From assembly GCA_963836015.1 (NCBI GenBank), contig CAWIIF010000012.1, positions 1 to 64,000 on the forward strand: a DNA stretch of 64,000 nt. The letters run 5' to 3'. Positions 18,258 to 26,947 of this stretch are shown in pieces; within the stretch, counting starts at the first letter, position 1, and every line of letters starts with the position of its first letter. The DNA comes from CAWCDJ01 sp963836015 (lineage in GTDB: Bacteria > Acidobacteriota > Terriglobia > Bryobacterales > Bryobacteraceae). Below the pieces are notes generated by a model. That model worked only from the letters and a program-made list of their open reading frames with translations. It made no database searches and had not been told where the DNA came from. Both the position numbers and the translations under genes were made by a program.

Positions 18258-18527
18258 TTAACCTATCGCTGGTCTAATCCATCTCCACTGCGCTACGGGC
18301 ATCGGCTTTCGAGGGTCCAACTGCCCGCCTGTAGTGATCTCTAAATCAATAAGCTTGCAGGCTCTCAGGTCACCTAGGACAGTCTTCGCGTCTTCAGTCG
18401 AGCACTGGAGCAAGTCTCGAACAGCGCGGACACCCTCGCCGTGCAGCGCGTGTTCCGATTCCAGCCAACCAAGTTTGATGAGGACTTCGCACGCCTGCTT
18501 TTCCTGATCCGTAGTCAGTTTCGGCAT
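18258..18527 (-). CDS. small hypothetical protein, winged-helix-like
   Basis: 89 aa. It has short helices and a turn pattern (VRDLLQCSTEDAKTVLGDLRACKLIDLEI) resembling a winged-helix DNA-binding core. The tail ends PVAQWRWIRP. Highly charged, no signal. No partner gene. The assignment to a DNA-binding fold is only a pattern guess. Confidence 0.45.
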   Translation of the reverse strand: MPKLTTDQEKQACEVLIKLGWLESEHALHGEGVRAVRDLLQCSTEDAKTVLGDLRACKLIDLEITTGGQLDPRKPMPVAQWRWIRPAIG

Positions 18528-18588
18528 TGATAGGGATTATACGCTAGCGAGAAGGGCAGAGGGCTGTCCTGGCCGACACTATGCGCAT

Positions 18589-19566
18589 TCAGCGCGCCCG
18601 CTCCATGATCGATGGTGTATCCCGCTTCCCGTACGTTTGCGGATGGGGGCGATCTGGGAATTGGATGGTTTGGGACAGGCCGCAGCAGCGAAAGCACATG
18701 GGCATCGGCCGGGTGCGCTCGTACATTTTACGGTAGCCGCCGATCGTTTCGCCACGCCAGACGGCGGCGATCGAATCGCGCTCGATATTGCCGACGCGTT
18801 TGCCGCTAACGCACACAGCCATATGGCCATCGGTATGAATATCGAGCCGGGTATAGGGGAGGTCGCACACCGAATCGCGGGACGCCTGACGCGGGGAGTA
18901 GTACACTTCCAGATCGATGTCCCAGGCGTAGGCGATGCCCAGGCGCAGGAGCCGGTTCCGCTCCCTGACCCGCTGCAGGGAGAGCCGGAGAGCCCGGACC
19001 TGTTCGGAGGTCAGGTAGACATCCTCCGGAATGGCGTGGGCGACGATGGAGCCGGTCAAGCCGTGGGCCAGCGCGAATGCCTGATGCCGCTCGTGAGCGT
19101 TGCGGTTCAGGTAGAAGTAATTCGAGATGCCCCAGTAAGGCACTCCCAGGCCGGCGACCACGGATTGGATGCGATCGAGATGGGCGTGGTTGACGCGGGT
19201 GATCGCGGTGAGAATGCGGATCACCGGGAAGGGCCGCGAGCCGCGGGCTTGCTTCACGGCCCGCACGCCGTCACAGAGGCGTTGAAACGATCCTTTGACG
19301 CCGCCGCGCGCGGCTTGCGACGGCTCATCCCAACCGTCCTGGTGGGGAAAGCACTCGGCCAGCACCTTTTCCACGAGGGCAAACGGCAGATCTCCGCCGC
19401 GGGCCAGGCCCTCGTCGCGGACGTCCTGTACGGCGCACATGGGACAGGCGAAGTCGCATCGATCGGTGAGAAAGAGCCCGAGGCGACGGGGGAAGGGGGT
19501 TGCCGCGGAACGGGTGAGGCAATCCCGCAACATATGTATTGCCGTAAGGGGGAAGCGCGCGGCCAT
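18589..19566 (-). CDS. radical SAM protein with SPASM-like C-terminus, apparently internally deleted
   Basis: 325 aa. The cluster motif CDFACPMC (CxxxCxxC, residues ~37-44) identifies a radical SAM enzyme. The C-terminal CDLPYTRLDIHTDGHMAVC and MCFRCCGL give SPASM-type cysteines. Between residues ~75 and 90 the sequence jumps from AECFPHQDGWDEP to ARGGVKGSFQRL. The usual beta2 strand with GGEP, which helps bind the SAM amino group, and roughly 50-60 residues are absent. Neither other frame supplies it. So the gene is either a degraded relic or a divergent member. It borders the tandem repeat array, where rearrangement is plausible. No substrate peptide gene seen. Confidence 0.7.
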   Translation of the reverse strand: MAARFPLTAIHMLRDCLTRSAATPFPRRLGLFLTDRCDFACPMCAVQDVRDEGLARGGDLPFALVEKVLAECFPHQDGWDEPSQAARGGVKGSFQRLCDGVRAVKQARGSRPFPVIRILTAITRVNHAHLDRIQSVVAGLGVPYWGISNYFYLNRNAHERHQAFALAHGLTGSIVAHAIPEDVYLTSEQVRALRLSLQRVRERNRLLRLGIAYAWDIDLEVYYSPRQASRDSVCDLPYTRLDIHTDGHMAVCVSGKRVGNIERDSIAAVWRGETIGGYRKMYERTRPMPMCFRCCGLSQTIQFPDRPHPQTYGKRDTPSIMERAR

Positions 19567-19806
19567 GCGGGCATTATCGATGGAAGACAGCAGCGCCAGT
19601 TGGCGGAAGCGGCTCGAAGGTCACATGGGCGCCGAGTAAGAAGAATTCGGTTCAGGCCACGGCGGCCGCGCGGGGCGGCGTGATTCCTGAGGCCATTGTC
19701 GCACTGCGGGCGACGGGGCGGAGAACTCGGGCTCACCTATCCCGCGGCGGACAATCGCTATCAAGAGGGCTGAATGCGGAGCACTGGCGGTGGATGATGC
19801 GGCGGC
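19567..19806. other. 240 bp non-coding between radical SAM gene and repeat array
   Basis: No convincing gene, RNA or promoter. A short plus-strand frame ending GGELGLTYPAADNRYQEG before a stop near 19772 could be the worn tail of a lost gene, but nothing upstream continues it. Confidence 0.3.
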
Positions 19807-20270
19807 GCTCGCAAAAGGGCAAACCAGGTACAGGCTCCGAATTTCGCAACTGCAGCGAAATTCGAGCCAGTCCCTGTTTTGCAGCGCATTCCGTTACTGG
19901 GCGGTATTTGCGACGCACTACACCAGTGCTCGCAAAAGGGCAAACCAGGTACAGGCTCCGAATTTCGCAACTGCAGCGAAATTCGAGCCAGTCCCTGTTT
20001 TGCGGCGCATTCCGTTACTGGGCGGTATTTGCGACGCACTACACCAGTGCTCGCAAAAGGGCAAACCAGGTACAGGCTCCGAATTTCGCAACTGCAGCGA
20101 AATTCGAGCCAGTCCCTGTTTTGCAGCGAATTCCGTTACTGGGCGGTATTTGCGACGTACTACACCAGTGCTCGCAAAAGGGCAAACCAGGTACAGGCTC
20201 CGAATTTCGCAACTGCAGCGAAATTCGAGCCAGTCCCTGTTTTGCGGCGCATTCCGTTACGGGGCGGTAT
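19807..20270. repeat. 121-bp tandem repeat, three full and one partial copy, with internal hairpin
   Basis: Units begin at 19807, 19928, 20049 and 20170 (period exactly 121 bp). They differ by only a few bases; the last copy diverges after about 100 bp. Each unit holds a ~75-nt hairpin followed by a ~45-nt spacer (AGCGCATTCCGTTACTGGGC...). In unit 1 the stem is 19838-19847 with 19855-19864 (10 bp perfect), extended by GGCT (19833-19836) with AGCC (19865-19868), and an outer CAGG with CCTG. The loop is AACTGCA. 121 is not a multiple of three, so the frames seen across it are not real proteins. A diverged single copy lies at 59688-59768. Confidence 0.9.
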
Positions 20271-20296
20271 TGCAGCGAGCTGGGGCGTGAGGGGCG

Positions 20297-20674
20297 CTAC
20301 TTCAGCGGCACCAAGTTGGCCTCGATTTCCAGAGGAGCATCCGGCACTAAGATCCGCTGCGCATACGGCCGATGCCCGGGCGCAAGAAGGACCAGTGAGT
20401 AACCTCCCGTCGGCATCGGAAAACTCATGGGCGTTCGACCCACTTCGATGCCATCGATGTAGATCATGGCGCCACATGGCTTGGAAGTGACCGTGACACG
20501 CCGCATGCACTGCGGCATCGACGTAACTGATCGATGAACAGTCGCATTCGTGGCCGCCTCCGTCGCCGGCAGCGCCGAAATAGCGGCACCGATGATCGAC
20601 ACCAAGACGAAGACGATTGCACTCGCCGGGTAAACTCTCAACGGGCGGTGAAACGGATTGAGCGATACTTTCAT
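20297..20674 (-). CDS. PEGA domain membrane-anchored protein
   Basis: About 125 aa from ATG 20674; an upstream ATG at 20713 is less likely. An N-terminal helix (SAIVFVLVSIIGAAISAL) anchors or exports it. The C-terminal half is a PEGA domain: VTVTSKPCGAMIYIDGIEVG, RTPMSFPMPTGGYSLVLLAPGH, then a closing strand. PEGA domains are small extracellular beta-sandwiches found in surface and kinase-linked proteins. The gene ends 27 bp from the tandem repeat array. Partner unknown. Confidence 0.75.
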   Translation of the reverse strand: MKVSLNPFHRPLRVYPASAIVFVLVSIIGAAISALPATEAATNATVHRSVTSMPQCMRRVTVTSKPCGAMIYIDGIEVGRTPMSFPMPTGGYSLVLLAPGHRPYAQRILVPDAPLEIEANLVPLK

Positions 20675-20750
20675 GGCTGCCCCCAGGTAGGAGGGATTTC
20701 CGTCCCTCGTCAAGTCTGATGCCGGCTGGATTGATTTGTCGCAGTTTCAC

Positions 20751-21777
20751 TTATAGGGCGCGGAGGCGGTCGGCGGCGGATTCGGGGGTGATGTCGCGCT
20801 GGGGAGTTGCCAGGAGCTCGTAACCGACCAGGAATTTGCGGACGGTCGCGGAGCGCAGGAGCGGCGGATCGAAATGCAGGTGCAGGTGCCACTCGGCGTG
20901 CGCGGCTCCGTCGGTGGGGCGCTGGTGGAAGCCCATGGAGTAGGGGAAGGAGACGTCGAACAAACGGTCGTAGCGGGCCGTGGCGCGCTTCAGGATATCG
21001 GCCAGGGCGGTGCGCTCGGGGCCGGTCAGCGCATCGATCGAAGGCATGTGCCGCTTCGGGATCACGATGGTCTCGAACGGCCAGACGGCCCAGAAGGGGA
21101 CGAGGGTCACCCAGTGTTCGTTCCGGTCCACGATGCGGTCGCGGGCCGATTCTTCAAGGCGGAGATAGTCGCAGAGCAGGCAGGTGCCGTGGTCTTTGGC
21201 CCACTCGAGCTGGGAGGCCTGCTCCTTGGCGACTTCGTTGGGGATGGCGTGGTTGGACCAGATCTGGCAGTGCGGATGGGGGTTGCTTGCTCCCATCATG
21301 GCACCGCGGTTTTCGAAGATCTGGACGTAGTTGATGAGAGGGCTGGGCGGCGAGATCGTTAAACTGCTCGACCCAGGTGTCAACGACCGTGCGCAGGTCG
21401 TCCACCGCCATGTTGGCGATGGTGAGGCTGTGCCTGGGCGAGAAGCAGACGACGCGGCAAACACCGGGCTCGGATTCGGCGATCAGGAGGCCGCCCTGCT
21501 CGTAGCGATCGAGCGGGGTATCGGGCTTGAGCGCGGCGAAATCGTTATCGAAAACGAAGGTCGAGGTGTAAGCGGGATTGCGCATGCCGCCGGCGCGCGG
21601 GTTCCCGGGACAGAGGTAACACTCCGGGTCGTAGTCCGGCTGCCGCGCCGGAGCGGTCTTCTCGACCTGGCCCTGCCAGGGCCTCTGGGTTCGATGCGGC
21701 GAGACCAGCACCCATTCACGGGTGAGCGGGTTGAAGCGGCGGTGGGGGTCCTGCTTCCAGTCGAACATCCCTACCAT
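20751..21777 (-). pseudogene. galT: galactose-1-phosphate uridylyltransferase, frame broken near 21340-21346
   Basis: Combined length about 341 aa, usual for GalT. The first frame starts MVGMFDWKQDPHRRFNPL at 21777 (alternative ATG 21768) and carries FDNDFAALKPDTP. After VEQFNDLAAQP the frame shifts by one, and the second frame continues INYVQIFENRGAMMG then NPHPHCQIW, the catalytic HPH motif, and DYLRLEE, ETIVIPKRH. Skipping one base in the CCCTC run restores the protein. It transfers UMP between UDP-glucose and galactose-1-phosphate in the Leloir pathway. Last gene of the long nuo-led minus-strand series, 20 bp after the membrane protein. Both halves are well conserved, so sequence error is likely. 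Confidence 0.87.
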
Positions 21778-21796
21778 GGTAACCGCGCGCGCCGGG

Positions 21797-23278
21797 TTAG
21801 AGGCCGGTCCAGAAGACGATTCCGGTGCGAAGGCCGGCTTGGAGGGGGCGGAGGGCGACATCGCCGGAAGGGTCGAGGGTGACCTGGTAGAGGGGCAGGT
21901 CGCGCTGCTTCACGAGGTAGCTGCCGTTCTGAAGATTGCTGGCATCGGCGTCGGTGGGCACGACGATGGGGTTGGGAGCCGTAACGCGCACGCGGAACTG
22001 CGCGCTCGAGGGCTCGTAGTTGCCATAGCTGTAGCAGCGGCCGAGACAGACGCGGTCGAGCATGTGGGTCACCGGGTTGGTGCGGATGCCGGGAACATCG
22101 ATGCCGTTGACCACGCGCTGCCAGGGCGGAAGCTGCGCAACGGCGGCCTGCATGCGGTCTTCGAACGCGTTCAGCGCGGATTCATCGACATACAGGAATC
22201 CGAAGAAGAGCATGGCGGAGGCCCCGAGGGCGAGGACCGGGAGGCGCGGCGCGGGGGCGGATGCCAGCCACGCGCAGATGCAGAGGCCGAGCGCGAGCGA
22301 CATGCGCTGCGCTAGAAAGACCAGGGCGTGGTTGTAGCCGGGGATCAGGATCCAATTGGGGATCAGAACAATCCCCGCGCCGGTGAGCAGGCAGATCTGG
22401 AAAGGGATAGAGGTGCGGACCTGGGGAAGGCCGTCGCGCCGGACCAGGGAGGCGAACAGGCACACCCAGTAAACCAGGAGCCCCAAGCCGGCGAGCCAAT
22501 ATCGCGAACCGTAAACGGCCAGTTGATCGATAGCGAGGGCCGATTCCAACTGGTCGCCGAACCACCGCGTCGGGAGGACGAACCGGAGGGCGAAGGTGCC
22601 GGCGATCAGGAGGGCGAAGGCGGCGCGGAGAAGGCGCGCGCGGGCGGGGGGCGCGAGCCGGAGAGCGAGGTGCCGGTAGGCGAGCACCGCGGCGGCCCAG
22701 GCCACCGGGAGTCCGTGTGCGACGTAGGCGACAGCGAGGAGAGCGGCGGCCGCAAGCAGGCGGGGGGTTCGCCACTCCCACCCGAGGGCGAGCGCCCAGA
22801 AGCAGAGCCCGAGGCTGATATAGAAATTGAACAGGCCCATGTGGAAGGTCCAGCCATAGGCCAGCATGACGATGGCGGGAAGCAGGTGGAACGCCGGGCG
22901 GCCGGAGATGGCGCGCTGGAATGCGAACGCGCCCCACACCAGCAGCAGCACGGCGACGGCCACGGGGATGCGCTGCGCGGCCTGGGGGCCTACGGCCGGG
23001 AGGAGAGCGCTCAATACGAGATCGAGGAGGACGTTGGTTGTCTGAGGAACGACGGCGAGGCCCGGGGCATGGCCCTGGTGAATCAGGCGGGCGAGCCAGG
23101 CGTTGTAGAGGTGGCTGGACAGATCGCCGGCCTGCAGGCGGGACTGCCAGAGGCACGGGATGAGAATCACGGCGGAGAGCAAGGCATAGCCCGTCCGAGT
23201 GCCAAGGAACACAGACAGCCTGCCCGGCGAAGTGACGGGAGGGGCTTTCGAGGGCTTCCTGGCAGCTCGCGCGGACAT
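21797..23278 (-). CDS. polytopic membrane protein, possibly GT-C-like
   Basis: 493 aa with roughly ten to eleven hydrophobic helices followed by a ~110-residue non-membrane C-terminus (ESALNAFEDRMQAA onward). After the first helix, AGDLSSHLYNAWLARLI resembles the acidic first-loop motif of GT-C glycosyltransferases. The many Trp/Tyr/His in loops fit that view, but no family is recognised. Member of the same minus-strand run, 8 bp after its neighbour. May modify envelope sugars, in line with the adjoining galT (inference). Confidence 0.6.
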   Translation of the reverse strand: MSARAARKPSKAPPVTSPGRLSVFLGTRTGYALLSAVILIPCLWQSRLQAGDLSSHLYNAWLARLIHQGHAPGLAVVPQTTNVLLDLVLSALLPAVGPQAAQRIPVAVAVLLLVWGAFAFQRAISGRPAFHLLPAIVMLAYGWTFHMGLFNFYISLGLCFWALALGWEWRTPRLLAAAALLAVAYVAHGLPVAWAAAVLAYRHLALRLAPPARARLLRAAFALLIAGTFALRFVLPTRWFGDQLESALAIDQLAVYGSRYWLAGLGLLVYWVCLFASLVRRDGLPQVRTSIPFQICLLTGAGIVLIPNWILIPGYNHALVFLAQRMSLALGLCICAWLASAPAPRLPVLALGASAMLFFGFLYVDESALNAFEDRMQAAVAQLPPWQRVVNGIDVPGIRTNPVTHMLDRVCLGRCYSYGNYEPSSAQFRVRVTAPNPIVVPTDADASNLQNGSYLVKQRDLPLYQVTLDPSGDVALRPLQAGLRTGIVFWTGL

Positions 23279-23285
23279 CGGCGGG

Positions 23286-23693
23286 CTAGGCCCCGGAGCC
23301 TCTTTGCAGGTTCGAGGCCTGCAGCAGAGTCTGATAGAGGCTCTGGACCAGGCCGTAGCTGGCGGGATCGCCGCGGGCCAACTGCGCGGTCACATCGTCG
23401 CGGGCGGCGAGAATCTTCTGCAGCGCCTGGTTGACCTCGGCGGACTGGCCGGAAATGGAGTGGACCGTGTCGAAGAAGGCGCCGGCGTAGTCCCTGGCCG
23501 TGCCGTAATTTTTCAAGCTGGTCTGGAGGAAGACCATCCCCAGCAGGTCTCTCGCGCGGCCCAGTTGCTGTTCGGACCGGGCCGATTCCAGTTGGCCGGC
23601 CAGACGGCCGGCCCGGATATATTCGGGCAGGAATCCCACGAGAAACATGCCCAGCAGGACCACAGCGCCGATCGTCAGATTCTTGCGGTTCAT
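23286..23693 (-). CDS. small single-helix membrane protein
   Basis: About 135 aa from ATG 23693 (MNRKNLTIGAVVLLGMFLVG). One N-terminal membrane helix, then a helical, Gln/Ala/Arg-rich extracytoplasmic part (QQLGRARDLLGMVFLQTSLK). Resembles small envelope coiled proteins. No known domain. Sits between the PGPGW and polytopic membrane genes in one operon. Confidence 0.55.
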   Translation of the reverse strand: MNRKNLTIGAVVLLGMFLVGFLPEYIRAGRLAGQLESARSEQQLGRARDLLGMVFLQTSLKNYGTARDYAGAFFDTVHSISGQSAEVNQALQKILAARDDVTAQLARGDPASYGLVQSLYQTLLQASNLQRGSGA

Positions 23694-23721
23694 GGCACCA
23701 CCCATTTCACTCTATCCGAGT

Positions 23722-23961
23722 TCACTTCGGGGAACGCAGACCCTGCCATTTTCGTTTGGCCCATTCCAGGGCCCGCGCGGCCCAGCGAAAATCGCGGCTC
23801 AGAAGGACGAGCCCCAGAATGATCAGAGCGATACCGGGTCCGGGAACGAGGGGTAGGGACAGAATGCCTCCCACCACCAGCAGCAGGAAGCCCAGGAACA
23901 CCCGCAGGTGCTTCGGGAGGCGGGAGATCACGCCGGGCGTTTCCGGGTGGTTGGAATCCAC
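23722..23961 (-). CDS. PGPGW-type small transmembrane protein
   Basis: 79 aa with two membrane helices around LPLVPGPGIALIILGLVLLS, the Pro-Gly-Pro-Gly motif of the putative transmembrane PGPGW family, followed by a basic helix (RWAARALEWAKRKW). Starts 7 bp after the nuoN stop, so it should be on the nuo transcript. Function unknown. Confidence 0.8.
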   Translation of the reverse strand: MDSNHPETPGVISRLPKHLRVFLGFLLLVVGGILSLPLVPGPGIALIILGLVLLSRDFRWAARALEWAKRKWQGLRSPK

Positions 23962-23967
23962 GAGTCT

Positions 23968-25428
23968 CTACTTCAACAGGTTCGACGAGCGTCCGGCGAA
24001 ATCGAGCACCCAGGTCGGGAAGATGCCCAGGATCAGGGTGGCGAGGGCCGGCAGAATCAGGGCGGCGCTCAAGCCGGGCGAGAGCGGCTCGGCCTCGATG
24101 GCTGCCTCACCAGGTTCGTGCATATACATCATGACGAGGATGCGGAGATAGTAGTAGGCGGCCACGGCGCTGTTCAACAGGCCCAGCACGGTGAGCCACA
24201 CCAGGTGCGATTCGAGCGCGGCCTTGAAGATGTAAAACTTGCCGAAGAAACCGCCGGTCAACGGCACGCCGATCAGGGAGAGCAGGAAGATGGTGAACAT
24301 CGCGGCGGTGAGCGGCTGCTTCTGTCCGAGGCCGGCCAGGTCCTTGATGTTCTGATAGCGCTCACCTTTGCCGGACAGGTGGGCCACCACGGCAAACGCC
24401 CCGATATTCATGAAGGCATAGGCCGCCAGGTAGAACATGGCGGCGGCGGTCCCGACGGCGGAGCGGGCGGCCAGGGCCACCATGACGTATCCCGCGTGCG
24501 CGATGGAACTGTACGCCAGCATGCGCTTGATGTTGGTCTGGCGAAGGGCGGCAAAGTTGCCGATGGTCATGGAGAGCAGCGCCGAGAGCCACACCAGCGG
24601 CTCCCACGCGCCTCCGATCGGCTCGAAGGCGGTCATGAAGATGCGCAGAAACACCGCGAAGGCCGCGGCCTTGGGGCCGGCCGAAAGGAACGCGCTGACG
24701 GGGGTCGGGGCGCCTTCATAAACGTCGGGAGCCCAGATCTGGAACGGAGCGGCCGAGACCTTGAAGCCCAGCCCCACGAACATGAGCGCGGCGGCCAGGC
24801 CGAGGAACACTGCCGAGGGAGCGTTCGGCCCGGTCACCGCGGCGTACACTCCGGTCAGCTTGATGGTGCCGGTGGACCCGTAAGTGAGGGCGACTCCGTA
24901 AAGAAAAAATGCGGTGGCGAAGGAGCCGAGCAGGAAGTATTTGAGCGAGGATTCGTTGGCGCGCTTGTCGTCGCGCAGGTACCCGGCCAGAATGTAGCTC
25001 GCGATGGAGGAGATCTCGAGGCCGATGAACACCATGATCAGCTCGTTGGCGGCCACCATCAGGCACTGGCCGGCGATGGAGAACAGCAGCAGCGCATGGT
25101 ATTCGCTGGTCTCGGCATCCTGGATGGCCAGGAAACGGTACGACGCGAGAACGATCAGGATCCCGACCGTGATCGCCAGGACGCGGAAGAAGGTGGCGAA
25201 GCCATCCACCACGAGCATGCCCCCGAAGGCAGGCCCGGCATGGCCGTAGGCATAAATCGAGCCGCCCATGGCTGCCAGAAGGGCCAGCAGGCTGAGGTGC
25301 CCGAAGGCGTTCGAGGAACGGCGGTGCAAGATCGGGTCGAGCACCATGAGGAGGGTTCCCGCGGCGGTGAGAATCATCTCGGGCAGGAAGCGGATCATGT
25401 CGGCCGCGGTCGGGAAACTAACGGGCAT
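23968..25428 (-). CDS. nuoN: NADH-quinone oxidoreductase subunit N
   Basis: 486 aa, normal NuoN length. About 14 helices with the proton-translocating antiporter signature: a Lys in GYLRDDKRANESSLKYFLLG and in RQTNIKRMLAYSSIAHAGYV, the broken-helix region of antiporter-like subunits. Membrane arm of complex I, next to NuoK and NuoM. The start overlaps the nuoM stop by 11 bp. Last nuo gene of the operon. Confidence 0.96.
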   Translation of the reverse strand: MPVSFPTAADMIRFLPEMILTAAGTLLMVLDPILHRRSSNAFGHLSLLALLAAMGGSIYAYGHAGPAFGGMLVVDGFATFFRVLAITVGILIVLASYRFLAIQDAETSEYHALLLFSIAGQCLMVAANELIMVFIGLEISSIASYILAGYLRDDKRANESSLKYFLLGSFATAFFLYGVALTYGSTGTIKLTGVYAAVTGPNAPSAVFLGLAAALMFVGLGFKVSAAPFQIWAPDVYEGAPTPVSAFLSAGPKAAAFAVFLRIFMTAFEPIGGAWEPLVWLSALLSMTIGNFAALRQTNIKRMLAYSSIAHAGYVMVALAARSAVGTAAAMFYLAAYAFMNIGAFAVVAHLSGKGERYQNIKDLAGLGQKQPLTAAMFTIFLLSLIGVPLTGGFFGKFYIFKAALESHLVWLTVLGLLNSAVAAYYYLRILVMMYMHEPGEAAIEAEPLSPGLSAALILPALATLILGIFPTWVLDFAGRSSNLLK

Positions 25429-26947
25429 TGGCGGCCTCCACCCGGGCGGGAGCCTGCACCTGGAACGGAACGTTCACCTGTGTTTGCTCGAGCACGCGCG
25501 CCGTCACCTTGCCCACCGGCGGCAGAAAGCTTTGCGAATAAACTCCCATCCAAACCATCATGACGATCAGGGGAACGATGGCGGCCCACTCCCGGAGATT
25601 GAGGTCGAAGAGATGGTGGCGGACCTCTTCGCCGGGCTCCCCGTAGAACACCCGCTGGTACATCCACAGCATGTAGCAGGCGGAGAGGATCACGCCGATC
25701 GACGCATAGATCGTCCACTTGTAATTGGCGAGCGCGGTGCCCTGCAGCACCAGGAACTCGCCCACGAAATTGTTCAGCAGCGGCAGGCCGATGCTGGCCA
25801 GCGTGGTAACGAGGAACGCGGTGGAGAGCCAGGGCGCTATGGTGGCCACGCCTCCGTAGTCTTTGATCTCGAGCGAGTGCCTGCGCTCATACAGGATGCC
25901 CACCAGGGCGAAGAGGGCGCCGGTCGAAATGCCGTGGTTCAACATCTGATACACAGCGCCATCGAGGCCCATCTGGGTGAACGAGAAGATGCCGAGGACT
26001 ACAAATCCGAGGTGGCTTACGGAGGTATAGGCCACCAGCTTTTTCAAGTTGGGCTGGACCAGGGCGACCAGCGCGCCGTAGATGATCCCGATAATCGCCA
26101 GCACGGCGATCCACGGAGCGGAGCGCCGCGCCGCGCTGGGGAACAGCGGCAGGCAGAAATGCAGGATCCCGTAGGTGCCCATCTTCAGCATGACGGCGGC
26201 CAGCATCACGGAGCCGGCCGCAGGGGCCTCCACGTGGGCGTCGGGCAGCCACGTGTGCAGCGGGAAGAGCGGCACCTTGATGGCGAAGGCGATGAAGAAG
26301 GCCAGGAACAGCAGCATCTGCTCGCCCGGCGTGAAGGTCAGCCGCCCGCTGGCGAGCATCTCGACGATGGCGGGGTAGCTGAACGTCTGGGTGCGGTTGT
26401 AGAGGTAGATGATGGCGGTGAGCATCAGCACCGAGCCGGCCATCGTATAGAGAAAGAATTTGACGGCGGCGTAGATGCGGCGCTCGTGGCCCCAGATGCC
26501 GATCAGGAAGTACATCGGGACCAGGCTGACTTCCCAGAAGACGTAAAACAGGAACAGGTCCTGGGCAAGGAAGACGCCGGTCAGCCCGAATTCGAGCAGC
26601 AGCAGGAAGGCGTAAAACTCTTTCACGCGATCCTGCACGTGACGCCAGGAAATCAGGACGCAGATGGGGGTCAGCAAGGTGGAGAGCAGGATGAGCCACA
26701 GGCTGACGCCGTTGACACTGATCGCGAAGTGGATATCGGGCGACGGAATCCAGGGCACGTCGATGCCGAGCTGCTCGCCGGCCAGGCCGCGGTCGAACCA
26801 GGCCAGCAGGCCGAGCGACAGGAGGAACGTCGCCAGGGAGACCGCGAGAGCCCAGACGCGGCTGCCATGGGGAGAGGAGCGCGGGACCGCCAGCGCCGCG
26901 AGGAATCCGGCGAGCGGCAGGAAAAGGACGACCAGCAGGAGGTTCAT
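25418..26947 (-). CDS. nuoM: NADH-quinone oxidoreductase subunit M
   Basis: 509 aa. Antiporter-like subunit with conserved LVPMYFLIGIWG (Glu in FWEVSLVPMY), then PLFPLHTWLPDAHVEAPAAG and QPNLKKLVAYTSVSHLGFV carrying the key Lys and His of the proton channel. Inner membrane, distal arm. The 4-bp overlap with nuoL (ATGA) and 11-bp overlap with nuoN show tight coupling. Confidence 0.97.
   Translation of the reverse strand: MNLLLVVLFLPLAGFLAALAVPRSSPHGSRVWALAVSLATFLLSLGLLAWFDRGLAGEQLGIDVPWIPSPDIHFAISVNGVSLWLILLSTLLTPICVLISWRHVQDRVKEFYAFLLLLEFGLTGVFLAQDLFLFYVFWEVSLVPMYFLIGIWGHERRIYAAVKFFLYTMAGSVLMLTAIIYLYNRTQTFSYPAIVEMLASGRLTFTPGEQMLLFLAFFIAFAIKVPLFPLHTWLPDAHVEAPAAGSVMLAAVMLKMGTYGILHFCLPLFPSAARRSAPWIAVLAIIGIIYGALVALVQPNLKKLVAYTSVSHLGFVVLGIFSFTQMGLDGAVYQMLNHGISTGALFALVGILYERRHSLEIKDYGGVATIAPWLSTAFLVTTLASIGLPLLNNFVGEFLVLQGTALANYKWTIYASIGVILSACYMLWMYQRVFYGEPGEEVRHHLFDLNLREWAAIVPLIVMMVWMGVYSQSFLPPVGKVTARVLEQTQVNVPFQVQAPARVEAANAR

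Noticed and set aside
19807..20270. CRISPR array
   Set aside because: Units are 121 bp with nearly identical spacers and no cas genes; tandem repeat with hairpin fits better.
19680..20490. Several open frames through the tandem repeats with repeated peptides
   Set aside because: Repeat period of 121 bp is not divisible by three, and all frames show the same peptides in shifted order; non-coding repeat is simpler.
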